From Cutaneotrichosporon cavernicola (Eukaryota; Basidiomycota; Tremellomycetes; Trichosporonales; Trichosporonaceae), in assembly GCF_030864355.1 (NCBI RefSeq), contig NC_083393.1:2232001-2296000 (forward strand): 64,000 nucleotides of DNA, in the 5' to 3' direction. This document shows, in pieces, positions 21,460 to 33,219 of this stretch. Each line of letters starts with the position of its first letter. Positions within the stretch are counted from its first letter, which is position 1. Position numbers and translations under genes: made by a program. Below the pieces are notes generated by a model. It was not told the DNA's origin. It made no database searches and saw nothing but the letters and a program-made list of their open reading frames with translations.

Positions 21460-22263
21460 GCTGTGATGACTTGAAAAGTTGAATGTTGGGGCTCAGCGGG
21501 GCATCTGGGGTTATATCTTTTCTGCACAACTATAGTAGCTCGCCGGGCGTCGGTCCGGGATACCATCGCCAGCCGTGCGGGGCCGCAGACCATCACCGCG
21601 AGTGTGGGGCCCAGGGGTGGAACAATGATGGCGAGTCCCTGGCTTTGGGTACTGCTGAATTCAGGCTACATGGATGGCAGCTGTCGGGATGAATGTTCGA
21701 CGGCAGCAGGCACGACTCTATTGGAGGGCGGAGGGCTGACGTCCGCACGGTTGTTGATGATGTGAGAATGAGAGATAGTCGCGAATCTTGGCAGTCATCT
21801 GACACCCTGGCCCGGCCGCTAGGGAGCGGTTACCAACGGCTAACCGTCCATAGCCGCCGGAACTGTTCCCGGCCACCCAGTGTGCAACGGCAATGAACGG
21901 GCTGTAGATACACGGTTCGGTTCGTTATCTTGCTCAAGATCTTTTGTTTGTGCCGTTGCTCTATAGATGCTCCGACAAGAGACTCCGCATACGCCCGACT
22001 TCGGGTCTCGTCGAATCGTGGAACGGATTTGTGAATGGTGAGACAGAGCTCACGGCCGAGGACTGGGCCAGGGCCGACCGGGACTTGCTCCATGCAGGCC
22101 GACCCGGCACCATCCCATCTACGCTTCCGGCTACCCATCACTTCTCACTTCCTGATCTACGTTCCGTCGTAGGCGCCGAGTCTCAACCAAGCCAACGGCT
22201 ACGTCTCTCGTCATGGCAACATTTCGATAAACAAACCCTACATGACGCCCATTCACTCATCAC
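21460..22263. other. 804-bp intergenic region
   Basis: Upstream region of the Dal5-like permease and downstream region of the Zn2Cys6 gene. Short ORFs on both strands have no recognisable features. No repeat or TATA box stands out. Confidence 0.4.
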
Positions 22264-24500
22264 TCACGCACTGACGCAGTACTGCGCCTGCAGCATGCGC
22301 ACAGACTCTGCAGCCTGAGCGGCGGCTGGCCACGTCTCGGCGAGTTCGAGTAGCGCCATGTGCGCGTATGCGAGGGATTCGAGGGCGGCGGTTGCGCCGG
22401 CGGGCTCGGTGCGCACGAGCCCCGAGGCCTGGAACACGAGGATCGTCGCAGCGTGATATACGCAGCTGGTGTTAGCGCCTGTCACCCCTTCTCTTCTCCC
22501 CTTTCTCCGCTCCTGCCTCTCCTCTCTGCCCTCCTCCTCCCTCTTTTCTCCGCCCTCCTCCTGCCTCTCTGCCATCCTACTCTCCCTCCCTCCCTGTCGC
22601 CCTCATCTCTCTTTGTCCCCGTGGCACCTCAGACTCACTCCTGCAGGCTACTTGGGGCAGCCCACATCCCATGTCTGTCGCGCACATAGTGCACTTGCTC
22701 GATGATCTGCGCGGTGGCCGCGATGCAGGTCTCGAGCGCGTCGTCGAACACGACGCCAGCCCATTCGGGTCCATTGAGGCCGTAGGATGCGCGTTCGATG
22801 GCATATGGCCGCAGGAGGTGGATGATGAGCGAGTTGTATGTTGCGAAGAGAGTGACCGTGCTGGCGTGAGCGGCAGGTGCGAGCGAAGCAAGGTGCGACC
22901 GGGGTTCCTATGGGAGGGTGGGCCGCGAGGAGAGGAGGGGAGACGAGGAGAGACGAGGCAAGGCTGGCATGGGAGGAAAGGGGAACAACCCGGGACTCAC
23001 CTAGGACTAGATGGCTCGAGCTCATGCTCGCCCGGCGGCCACGCCATGCACGCCGGCATACCATCGCGCCACGCCTCGAGGTCCCTGCGTAACTTGACCA
23101 CACTCTCAGCTCTAGCCCGCGCGCTCATTCTCGCGCCGTGGTTACACCGCACCACCTGCAATGCGAGATGCGACAGCGTCCGGTGGCGCTGGAACGCATG
23201 AGAAGTGATATGGCTCGACGTTGGGTGCGGTCCACACTCGCCATGTAGGCGCGACATGTGCTGTGTCGGGGTTTCGACAAAGGGCATCATGGGCCGGGAA
23301 TAGTACGCCGCCCACCATGAGCCTGCAGTTAGCGTTGAGTGCCAAGAAGAGAAATCGACAAACTGATCGCAAGACAGTAGCCGTAAACGTCGCGTCGGGC
23401 CATGTCGAGCATACCCCTCAGAGGCTCCTTGATTGTCTTGAGCTGTTCATCGCATTGCTGGTGGACGCGGAAATCGGCGGCCATGAACGTGCCCTGCGCA
23501 TATGCCTGTCCTCCCAGTTCACTGGATCAGCTTTATCGGGGACAGACTCACTCCAGACTCATGTGCACGCATGTGGCGCAGATGAGGAGCAAAGCGAGGA
23601 TGGTCGAGAGCATGGGATTGGCGCTCTCTTTCTCTACCTCGCGCCTGGCCGCGTTGAGAAATAACATGCCCCGATCGTCGTATCCCTGTCCCTCGGATAG
23701 ATAACGGCCATAAACCGCTGGATCGCGACAATACCGCAGTCCATTAGCAACGATGGCCATATGTAAAGCGGGGGAGTAGAATGGATTCCGGACTGCCTTC
23801 ATCATACTCTCGATGAAGAGCATTTTCCAGGCGTTCATCCCCAAGTTCAACCCATAAGTAAACGCAAGTTCAACCAGTAGGCGGTGTTGTTCGGTATCCA
23901 GTGGGATTGGGAGATATGTAGCCGAGCAGGGAAGGTAGTGCGCTGGTCCTTCGGGTGGGTGTGGGCGAGCAAGACGTATAGCAACGGGTCGATAGAGCGT
24001 AGCCTCGGGGTTTGAATGGAGGTTGCCCTTGTCTGAGAGTACGAGCTCGCCCACACCCCACGGATCCTGCTTGTCGTCAAGCTCTTCTAGAGCGTCTCCG
24101 AGAGGCGAGAGTACCATTACATCTTCACGGACAACGGAGGAGGCTTCGGACGCTGAGGCGGAGGGAGAGGTGGAGCGCTTTGTTGGTTCCGAGCGCCTCT
24201 TATCGCCCCCCTCGGCGTAGTTGCATTCACGACCTTGTTTCGTGCATGCGATGCATGCTGGTCGGTCACCTTGGGGTCAGGGGTGTGTCAGATGGCTAGA
24301 GGGAGGGGGATTGGTGGGGAGGCCAGGTGGGAGGAACAGGCTGTGTGGAGGCCAACCGGAGAACCGGAGAACCGCCAGGAGTGAGACTCACCACTGCACC
24401 GTGCCTTGCGCTTGCGGCACGATTCGCATGCCTGCGAGATATTCGTGCGCGAGGGGTATGGCCGTCCAAGGCGTTCGGCTTGCTGTTGTTCTGCCGGCAT
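22264..24500 (-). CDS. Zn2Cys6 fungal transcription factor, 559 aa, six exons
   Basis: Start at 24500 (MPAEQQQAERLG). The zinc cluster is split by the first intron: CESCRKRKARC before it and CIACTKQGREC after it. Introns: 24270-24391, 23522-23551 (30 nt), 23323-23414, 22861-23000 and 22466-22638. Exons sum to 560 codons including the stop. The middle homology region has the typical SWWAAYYSRPMMPF and a following LRRDLEAWRDGMPACMAWP. Then come TYNSLIIHLLRPYAIERA and the C-terminal CVYHAATILVF, as in the fungal-trans domain of Xlr/Gal4-type factors. The last intron is almost purely purine on the coding strand. The next minus-strand gene upstream is the TPR-like protein; regulatory targets are unknown. 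Confidence 0.8.
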
Positions 24501-24504
24501 CGAG

Positions 24505-24540
24505 TGAGTGGGTGCGTGAGTGAGTGAGTGAGTATGAGTG
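24505..24540 (-). repeat. GTGA microsatellite before the factor's start codon
   Basis: GAGT/GTGA-type tetranucleotide repeats just upstream of ATG 24500, giving a CACT/CTCA-rich 5' leader on the coding strand. Confidence 0.5.
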
Positions 24541-24681
24541 GCAAAGGTTTCAATACGGTTTCTAGCTTCAGCGGTGATGGCCAGAGTCGGGCATCGGAGG
24601 CAGTGGCGCATGACGTCAGGGACGCGTTGGGCCTCTTGGACGGCTCAACCAACAAATGCATATTCCGGGCCATGAAATCTA

Positions 24682-24709
24682 CACGTCTCACGTCTCACGT
24701 CTCACGTCT
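24682..24709. repeat. Four tandem CACGTCT heptamers
   Basis: CACGTCT begins at 24682, 24689, 24696 and 24703 with exact 7-bp spacing, about 180-200 bp upstream of the Zn2Cys6 gene's start and just after the TPR gene's stop. The CACGTC core resembles bZIP/bHLH half-sites. Confidence 0.6.
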
Positions 24710-24726
24710 ACACGACTACACGACAT

Positions 24727-26455
24727 TTAGCAACACTGCTTGACCCGGCGGCAGAGACACGAGCTCTCGATCTTGACGTCCGCCCCAGCGAGCGCGAGGT
24801 CCAAATCGCGCTTGATCTTTCTCGCCTCTTCCGTCCGTCCCAGCTTGACCAGACACTCATGGTATCCGTGTAGCGCCCAGACATTATTCGGGTGTCGGAG
24901 GGCGCGGGGGAGGGTAGTGACGAACCCTAGATCCTCAGCATACGCGATTGCGGCCTCGTCAACCCGGCCCTGTTCGAGGAGGAGGGCGCCGTACGCGTGC
25001 CGTGGAGGTTGCATCCATCCCCACGGCTCGGCGTAGATCAGGTTATCGCAGAGTTGGATAGATTTGCGGAGATGGGCAAAGCCCACCTCAACATTACCAG
25101 AGCGATACTCAATCTCGCCACTCAGCATCTCCTCTCCGACATCAAAGATATCGGACCATTCGTTGGGTACCGCCTGGCGACCGGGCTGGATTCTCTTACG
25201 CGCGGCCCTAAACTCTTGCCGCTCAGCCCGGGCTTCATCCAATCGGTCGGTGAGGGCGAGAGCAATCGCGCGGCCGTAGTGTATCGTCGTAGTTGTGACC
25301 GAGTAGAACGCCCGATCCTCGGGGAATGGATATGACAGAAGATCGGCCCAGCGCCCGAACCGCACCAAGATATGGACGCGGAAAGTGAGGAATCCCTCCA
25401 ACCAGTCCGCGATGGGCGGGTTGGGAGTACGCATAAAGTCGTCTGGGAGCCAGTATTCCATTCTGTCGCACGCCTTTAAAGCGGGCTGCAGGCGGCCAGC
25501 AAACATGCCCGCATACACCGTGAAACTGGCATTATGCAACGTGTAGAACTGGTAAAAGTCCCTCGGGTCGCCATGTACCATATACTTGTCGTCGGCGGCC
25601 ATGGCGTCGTCGGCGCCGGTGATTACGCGCGCATAGTCGCCGATTAGGAGGTCGATGTGGCCAGGCATGTGGCGGAGGTGTCCGGCGTCGGGGACTAGGT
25701 CGCGCAACGCATCGGAGGCGGGTAAGGCTGCTTCGGGGGTGGGAGAGAGCTCCATAAGATGAATGTACTTGTGCAGTACGCCGGGGTGGGTCATGCCGCC
25801 CTCAGCTGCCAGAGCGCTGTCCAAGACCTCTTTGATCCTGAGCGTCTGTGAGTCCTCTCGCGGCGCGCCTGTTGTCAACTTCCGCTGCTTATTCCCCCGG
25901 AGCCTGCTTACCTGTCTGGAGATCCCAGAGCTCCCATGGCGCAATGGCCATCATAGCGTCTGCGTATACGACCGCAATGTCGAGGTGATCCCCAAACTGC
26001 TCGTAGACATTAGCCATGGCGGCGATATACGCCTGGTTCCAGGAGGGAAAGTCTTTCGCCGTCCCACTGGGGGAGGGGAAGCGGGTGGTGAGGGCGACGC
26101 AGAGGGCCTTCTCAACTGGATCCTTAGCGAGTTTGGATGCGTGCGCCGCAGCATCATGGGCGATGGGGAGTGCCTCAGCCAGCTCGTCGGGCGTGAACAT
26201 TGCCCACCACTTGTTATAATTTGGCCCCATGGCATACGAGAGACCCCAGTAGGCCATGGCCAAGGTCGGGTCACAGTGGATAGCGTACCGGAAACACCGC
26301 TCGGCTTCGAGGTGGTGAAACCCGTAGGTCCAATTCAGGCCACGGTCGAACCATTTCTGGGCTGCGGCGGACGTGGTCTTCACCTTGAGCGAGTACGTCC
26401 CCAGGTCGTACGGATACGTTTCTGGTGGCGGGAGCCCAAAGTCGCTCGTGGTCAT
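24727..26455 (-). CDS. Tetratricopeptide-like repeat protein, 561 aa
   Basis: Start at ATG 26455 (MTTSDFGLPPP); an upstream GTG is not used. One 43-nt intron (25869-25911) joins the two halves with the frame kept. The N-terminal half has helical pairs typical of TPRs: AQKWFDRGLNWTYGFHHLEAERCFRYAIHCDPTLAMAYWGL is followed by DFPSWNQAYIAAMANVYEQF. The C-terminal half repeats the pattern (HAYGALLLEQGRVDEAAIAYAEDLG, then WALHGYHECLVKLGRTEEARKI). A histidine-rich stretch HLRHMPGHIDLLIGDY lies in the middle. Similar proteins occur across fungi and bacteria as uncharacterised TPR proteins. It ends in a cysteine-rich tail, CLCRRVKQCC. The role is unknown; it may be a scaffold. Confidence 0.75.
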
Positions 26456-29177
26456 GGTAAATGGAGAATGCAGAGTACAAGGGACCTGACTGACGGACAC
26501 AAAGGAACCGGCATTTGTATTACGCGTGGCGCGGTGGTGGGCTGCACATTATGGAGATGGCCGATCACGTGACTCGATTCGGATTCGGGATGGGCCGACG
26601 ATCCGGATAATTCATTCGGATCCCTTGCGGAGCGCGAGCGAGAGCGTGAGGGCGAGGGCGTCGGCTTGGAAAAAGACACCTTGCATGACGTGCATGGACG
26701 TGTCGGCGCCTTTGAGCATGGACGCGGTTGTGAATATTGAGAGCTAGTTCCTACGGTCAGATGTGGTGAGAGGACGAGGGTGAGATGAGTTAGAGAGTAA
26801 GATGGTACTAGGTACTGGGAACTGTGGGTATTGAGAAGATGAGTATGCGTTATGCACTCGTTGGTGGTAGAATGAAAATGGAAACCTGGCTAAAGGAGTT
26901 TGATATAGGCCGTGCGTTCGCAGCACAAGTCGACGCACTTACAGACCTGATAATGGCACCTTGTTCTGTGCACTTGTATCCTCAAACCAAAGCCAAACAT
27001 GCAACCATGCAGGTGCAGGTATGCAGGAAAAACCTATTTTGGGGTTTTGACGGGCCACTTGCCCTTGCTCGCGGCGAGCCGATGCGGCATGGCGTTCAGG
27101 TCTTGAGGCCCATCAGGTCGGGCGAGCGCAGGGAACGCGTCCGCGTCGCGTCTGAATTGAATTAATCAAGGGCAATGGAGGTGGGCATTGTGGGGGATCG
27201 CATGGGGGATGGTGGGGGGTTTGAGATACACGTAGGTATACCTAGTCGTGTATCCATCCGATGGTCGGATGGTAAAGTGTTTGTTTGTTTGTTGGTGCGT
27301 ACGTGTCGACGCGAATAAGGGCAACCAAGTTTCATTTTCTTCCTTGTTTAGGTTTTTACAAAAGCATATAGGTTTCTGGGATTTGGTACCCAACATACCA
27401 CACAATCCCAATACCGCTATTGTAACTGAAACCCTCTAGACTTGAAGACGCAAAGAGGCCAAGACGCGAGGACGCGAGAACGACGCGACGGCCAATGCAT
27501 GCCAAGAAAAGTTTCACGGATTAGCGAATTTGTATAAGAGGTGCCTGTGCAAAACAGTCGCGCAGGTCTGAACGTTTTGACCATATCTATTGCTCATATC
27601 ACTGGTTCACTCCACATCTTCCACAAGGTCGTTTCTCACGCCATCAGTAAATGATCCCTTTCCAAGCTCCCAATATAGTCTTATTGGACACCCCTGCCCA
27701 GCTCTGCATCCTTGGAAGAGAACATGCATGGACCTATAGACTTGGCAGCCCTGCTTTTAGGAAATCGAGGGTGCAACTACACCATTTAGAACCGTTTGCT
27801 CTGTGCGTATCTATAGTTATTTGCTTATTATATTGTCTTGGCTATGGTATTACTTAGGGTATGAAGAAATGTTAAAGGCACGAGGCCAGAGTAAGAGATA
27901 GCAATAGCGGAAATAGCCTCGGAGATTCTAGCAATTCAGGCAATAAGATACACCTTCCCAGGGTCTTCGGACGCGGATCCCATTCGCCCCTGCAACGCCC
28001 TGGTTGTCTGTGGGGTGGGATGATCGAAACAACTCGTGGTGGTGTTTCGAAACGCGCACAGACCCTGATTCCATTTGTTGATGTCATTAGGGTATTAGAA
28101 ATAGAGGAGTAACATGGTCCAAGAAATAAGGGACAGGGTACATTCTCAAGACCCCTAGATTGATCCCTTTAGTACCTTTCCTGAGATATTTGCTTGACGA
28201 CACCCGTTCTAGCGGCTACGCTACCGCTCCCATTTTCAACCAAACTACTAGAGCGGGGGGCGCGTCGTACTCTGTCTCCTTACCAGAGCTAACTGAAGCC
28301 GTAGGGGTCAGCATCAGGGGGAGTACCGCCGGCTCGGGGTAGGAGTTAGAGGGAGTATGTACCTACCTGTTCAGTTTTGAGACTGGCGCTTCAGCTCTCG
28401 TCCACTCTGTTTGGCGTCTTTGGCACATTTAGGTAGGTCACGCTAGACCATCCATGCCCCAACTCTATCCTAGCCTTCGACTTGGCTTTACTAATTGCTA
28501 ATAATTGCATTAAGAGGCCTGGACCTAGATTCTCCCACCACTTTCAACTGTTTCGACCAAGTCTTCCTCTGGTCATTCGCCTTCTTTCAACTCTTCACTG
28601 TCACTAGATTACTTGATCACTCCCACTTTCATTTCTCCTCGTCATTCCTTTTTTCACCCTCTACCTTCTACCTACTACCCACTACAGTAACTCTTTAGAA
28701 CGAGCTCATTGAGCCGGTTCCTAGGATCTAGGATTCACAACGAGCCCGCTGTTTGTGACATCAACTCTCGCTCCCTTGTTCCCCCTGGAACAAGTTGGCC
28801 AGCTCAACAGGGACGGGACACCTTGATCCCCCCTCCCCTCCCCGGCCTCTCTGGCTAACCCTTTCAAACGCTCAAGACTAGCAACTAGTGGTCGAATCAG
28901 CGTCACCTCGAACGCTTTGTCCATCTCCTATTCCTTCATCTCCATCTCCATATCCATCTCCTCAACGTCTTCCTCCTCTTCCGCTCTCGACTCTCCTCTC
29001 GTCTCCGCGACCCGACTAGAAGATCAATACCACACGCCCCCGGCATCCCCTCACGACCATCCTTGAACTCTTCTCCAACCCAATCAACCCTTTCACGCCC
29101 TCAAACCCGACCCTCAACCAATCCATCCCTTCCACCTTCCTCCTTCCTCATTTCCCGCTTGACGCGAGGCTTGCATC
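26456..29177. other. 2.7-kb gene-poor stretch with relatively A/T-rich sequence
   Basis: No ORF here resembles a protein family, and none joins others by plausible introns. From about 27,240 to 28,500 the sequence is visibly more A/T-rich than flanking genes and has many stops in all frames. A 60-codon frame at 28160-28342 is the longest with balanced composition. The last 300 bp (28,870-29,170) is C/T-rich and probably the 5' leader of the next gene. It may be the relic of a degraded element. Confidence 0.5.
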
Positions 29178-30913
29178 ATGGTTGCTGGCTTTGCACTGCT
29201 GGCAACGGCGCTCGTCGCCCTTCCCGGTGCCCAGGCTGTCGTCAACTACGCATCCGAGTTTGTCGACCCCAATTACATTCTCGACTTCAAGTATGGCGCC
29301 CAGACTAGTCTCGCCCAGCAAACCCTTATTCAGTGGGCCAACCAACTCGGCCGCATTCGTCCCAGGAGTGAGTTTTCAACGCGAGGGCCCAAAGTCACTT
29401 TGCGAGTTTCAAAGGCCAGTGCACATGCACACATGTATAGATGCGACCGCTGCATGTGTGCATTTGTACATGGCATGTGGAACGGCATGGATGGATGACG
29501 GGGACTGGAACAGACGAGGGGGTTTGGTCAGGATTGGCCCCTTGGGGAATGTCTCCTAGGCATGAGTTGTCGATCCCACCACCCTACCTTGTGGTATTAA
29601 TAGTGTTCCCGTTTTGCAACAACATGAGCATCACTAACCACTAGCCGTCCTCAACAAGCCATACCTCGCCCCCTCGAATGACCCCCACGACTACATGAGC
29701 TGGGCTCCCTACTACTGGCCCGACTGCACCAATGCTGGCAACACCACCGCACTTGCCGTTGACGAGAGTACGTATAACCAACGCCTCAAACTCAACACGT
29801 GCTCACACACACACAGTGTTCAAGACTTGCAACTATGTCAACCGTGACGGTGCCCTCAACCCCGACGCGCGTCTCATCAACAACATTGGAGACTTTGATG
29901 ACATTTCAAACGCCATCTTCTATGCGTCCATGGCTTGGGGTGTCACCCGTTCCCCGACGTACTCGCAGCGCGCCGCCTCGCTCATTGACGCCTGGTTCCT
30001 GCACGAGGATTCGCACATGAACCCGCACCTCAACTACGCCCAGCTCAAGGGCGGCCCCTCTGTTCGTGACCAGATGGGTCGCCACACGGGTGTACTCGAC
30101 CTCAAGGGCATGATCAAGATTGCTTCGGGCGTGCTCCTTCTCCGTAATGGCAACGCGCAGGGCTGGAACGCGACCATTGACAACCGCTTCCAGAGCTGGG
30201 TCCACAACTACACCAACTGGATCAAGAACTCGCCTATTGCCCAGGACGAAGAAATGTCTGTTAACAACCACGGTACCTTCTACGCCTGCCAGCTATCGTC
30301 CCTCCAGCTCATCACCAACAACACCCAGGACGCTGGCGCGACCGTTCAAAAGTACTTTGACGGCCTCTACAAGAACCAGATCAAGCTCGACGGCTCGCAG
30401 CCCTTCGAGTTGAACCGTACCCGTCCCTACCACTACCTCTCGTACAACCTTGCCGGTATGATCACGGCTGCTCGCATTGGCGAGTATGCTGGTGTCAACC
30501 TCTGGGACGCCCAGTCGGCCGAGGGCGCAACTATCCAGACGGCCTGCGACTTTGCCATGGCCTACGACCCCGGCAACGAGGTACCAGACGAGCTGTACCC
30601 GCTAGTCGCGGCTGTGGGTGCTCATTATGGCGACCCAGATGGCAAGTACGCGGGCTGGCTCAACGAGAAGACGAAGGGCGAGTACATCAACGACCCGTCG
30701 TTCTTCTGGACGCAACCCCTCTCAGACTCTGGTCGCGCCGTTCCAACCTTTATCACCTTTGCCCGTGGTGGCCGCACCGGCACCATCGCCCCCGGCACCC
30801 GGCCAACTGGCGGCACAAGTGCTGCGTCGCCGCGCTCGTCGGTCTCGATGGGCTCAGTCTTCCTCCCCGCTGCGCTCGCCGCTATCGGTGGCGCATTTTA
30901 CTCGCTCATCTAA
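29178..30913 (+). CDS. Secreted polysaccharide lyase, alginate-lyase fold (PF05426 type), GPI-like, 469 aa
   Basis: Probably cleaves a uronate-containing polysaccharide by beta-elimination at the cell surface. The ATG at 29178 opens a signal peptide (MVAGFALLATALVALPGAQA). Introns: 29368-29644 (277 nt, long for this genome) and 29768-29816 (49 nt). Family blocks appear in order: DYMSWAPYYWPDC, CNYVNRDGALNPD, the catalytic-groove pair SHMNPHLNYAQ and GRHTGVLDL, then VNNHGTFYACQ with the Asn-His pair, and RPYHYLSYNLAG. The end is Ser/Gly/Thr-rich (TGGTSAASPRSSV) before a hydrophobic tail, fitting GPI attachment. The substrate could be an acidic wall or capsule glucuronan or environmental alginate; sequence alone does not decide. 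Confidence 0.8.
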
Positions 30914-31153
30914 TTTCGACCTGCGCCGCGACCACTTTTGAGCGTCTCGACAGCTGCGAACCACATTATTTCATCATTCTGTATAGTTGGGCGGCCGCCC
31001 CACCACCCTACGATAACGCCCATTATTCCCCGGCTCCAGATTCCCTTGGACTCCCCGTGGACTTTGAATCATACAAGCGCATTTTCCCGTAACATATCAC
31101 CTACGCTGGCGCACCTAGAGGGTTGCGTGGGGCCAGCAGAGTATGCAGTGCAT

Positions 31154-31239
31154 CGACATGTGTGGGTGGCGCGATAAGAAGGCGGTGGTCACTTGCCGAC
31201 ATGTGTGGGTGACGAGATGAGAAGGCCGTGGTCACTTGC
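31154..31239 (+). repeat. Diverged 43-bp tandem duplication
   Basis: Two adjacent copies (31154-31196 and 31197-31239) begin CGACATGTGTGGGTG and end GTGGTCACTTGC, with four differences between them. Confidence 0.7.
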
Positions 31240-32269
31240 CCACTGCGGTCTGAAAATCAGAGGCGCGGAAGCCTTGACAACGGCGGAATACGGCGAAACA
31301 CCTGTGACGGCAGCCTCTCGGCAAGATGAACCACAGCAGCGGTAGGCCTTCTGCAATCTCACTTTGTACCCTTCCCCTTGTCCTTCCAGTTCCGCGGTCC
31401 GCAGCTTTCTCCACTTCCTCTTCCTCTTCCCCTTCCACTTCCAGTTCCGCAACACGTATGCCTCATGCCTGATGTCAAGCGCTGTTCGGCAAAGTGCAAT
31501 CTGTCAGCCACCGCACTTTAATTGCTAGCCTTGGCATCCGTCCAAGTCACAGTCAAGTGACCTGGGACCCGACGTCATTCAGATGTTATGAACTGGCCAA
31601 TCTCCAACGGGGAATGGAGGTACGAGGCACAATTCGACTCCATTCCCTTTGCCTTTCTCGCGCATTATTACCTACAGCGCGAGTTAACCGTGCCTATGAT
31701 ATCAGTGAACAAGGCTTAGCATGCGGTGGATGACGCCACTGCCGCGTTCTCATGTCGCAATGCCAGTTGGGTTGTTGGCTGCTCTGGACGGATACTGTAG
31801 CGTGATAGAATACGTAACGATAGTAGTACTGTCGAGATCGAGTCGGGAAGTCGGGCAGCCAGGCAATCCTGCTAACAAAGTCCTCAAAACAACCGCGAAT
31901 CAGCCATCGCGGACTGTGCGCCTGCCTGTCTGCGAAGGCGAGGGCGGGGAGGGGAGGATCCGCGCTGTGCTTGGTCGGCGGGGGCGGGCGCAGGTGTCGA
32001 GGGTGAACAAGTTGCGTTTGGGTTGTACTACTTGGGGAGGGGAGGGGAGGGGTTGGGGTTGGTTCTTACGGTTCTTTCGATAGTGTCAGCATTGCTCACG
32101 CTCACTGAACACACTGAACGTAGAGCATGTTGGCGCTCGTACCCAGGTGGGACCATGTTGCAACGCGGTGCCCCACGAGCCCACAGGCCGCGATCTTCTT
32201 GGCTCGTTGGCTTATCGGCCGAAGCCAAGACCAACCATCCATCAAACAGTCAAACTCAAGTTTGAAAGG

Positions 32270-32295
32270 CCACGTCTGATGCATGTCAGACGTGG
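32270..32295. promoter_or_regulatory. 26-bp near-perfect palindrome before hydrolase start
   Basis: CCACGTCTGA at 32270-32279 pairs with TCAGACGTGG at 32286-32295 across a 6-nt loop. It ends 21 bp before the ATG at 32317. As DNA it could be a dimer-binding operator with CACGTCT arms; as RNA it would form a strong 10-bp hairpin in the 5' leader. Confidence 0.6.
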
Positions 32296-32316
32296 TTGCG
32301 GTTGCTACATCACACC

Positions 32317-33162
32317 ATGTCGGAAAAGACGTCGATTCTCGATACCGCGACCCTCGTCACGATCGCCGGGCGCCAGCTGGAGACGTTTTCTCTCGGCGAC
32401 GGGCCGGACCTCGTGCTCTTCGAGTCTGGGGGAGCGTCAGCCGGGGCAGTCTGGGGCCGGGTCGTCCAATCACTAGCGACCGACGCCCGAATCGTACTCT
32501 ACAACCGCGCGGGCTACGGCAGAAGCTGGGCGGCGTGGGATAAGCGCACCCTAGCCAACCTCGTCGATGACCTCCTCCACCTCCTGGAGACGATGGAGTA
32601 TCGCCGCCTAGTGTTGGTCGGACATTCATGGGGTGGGCCGGTGATCCGTTCCGTCGCCGCCAACCTGGGAGAAAAATGTACGGGCCTGGTTCTTGTCGAC
32701 GCGACAGAGGAGGGGAACAAGGAGTACTTTGGGGGGATGGAGAAGGCGTTTTATCGCAACTCGTGGATGTTTTTACCAAAGGCTTTGTGGGGGTCTCTCG
32801 CCACAGAGAAGGAACAACAACTCAAAAGTATCCCAGAACCATATCGATCCCAGGCGGTGCGCGATTCTTCGTCGATCAAGGCTGCATGGACGGCAGGTTA
32901 CGAGATTGCGAATATCGTCCCTGGGCTGAGGGAGCTGGTTGCGTCGCCGGCGACATTGGCTGAGACGACGGCAGTCACTTGCATCTCGGGCCAGATTCCA
33001 CAAAACAAGATGCGAACGGAACAGAACGCCGCACACCAACGCCGCGCTCATCTGGCTGGCCAGCGGGGCAAGTACGTCCCGGCCCACAAGTCGGGACACG
33101 CGGTGCACCACACCGAGCCGCAGTTGATCGCGGACGAGATTGCGGCTATCCTAGAATCCTAG
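32317..33162 (+). CDS. Alpha/beta hydrolase, 281 aa
   Basis: Intronless. The ATG at 32317 (MSEKTSILDT) is chosen over an upstream in-frame TTG. The nucleophile elbow is GHSWGG at about residues 103-108. The oxyanion region is LFESGGASAG and the strand-turn YNRAGYGRS precedes it, all standard for soluble alpha/beta hydrolases. A likely acid residue lies in the VLVDATEEG/SGQIP region and the catalytic His in SGHAVHHTEPQLIADEI near the end. No signal peptide is seen. The substrate is unknown; it could be an esterase, lactonase or epoxide-hydrolase-like enzyme. It ends 57 bp from the convergent HIBCH gene. Confidence 0.8.
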   Translation: MSEKTSILDTATLVTIAGRQLETFSLGDGPDLVLFESGGASAGAVWGRVVQSLATDARIVLYNRAGYGRSWAAWDKRTLANLVDDLLHLLETMEYRRLVLVGHSWGGPVIRSVAANLGEKCTGLVLVDATEEGNKEYFGGMEKAFYRNSWMFLPKALWGSLATEKEQQLKSIPEPYRSQAVRDSSSIKAAWTAGYEIANIVPGLRELVASPATLAETTAVTCISGQIPQNKMRTEQNAAHQRRAHLAGQRGKYVPAHKSGHAVHHTEPQLIADEIAAILES

Positions 33163-33219
33163 CCCCCAGTCTCCTAGCCCTATAGTCATGTATGCTCTGT
33201 ACAACCGGTATGGCCTATT

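Larger units (their letters stand above)
30914..32316. other. 1.4-kb intergenic region
   Basis: No supported gene. It holds a diverged 43-bp tandem duplication (31154-31239), a CTTCC-type pyrimidine repeat near 31385-31445, and the palindrome at 32270-32295 just before the hydrolase start. Several ORFs of 60-120 codons show no domain or favourable context. Confidence 0.45.

Noticed and set aside
20680..21474. 264-codon plus-strand ORF
   Set aside because: Antisense to the Dal5-like permease, whose twelve membrane spans are clear.
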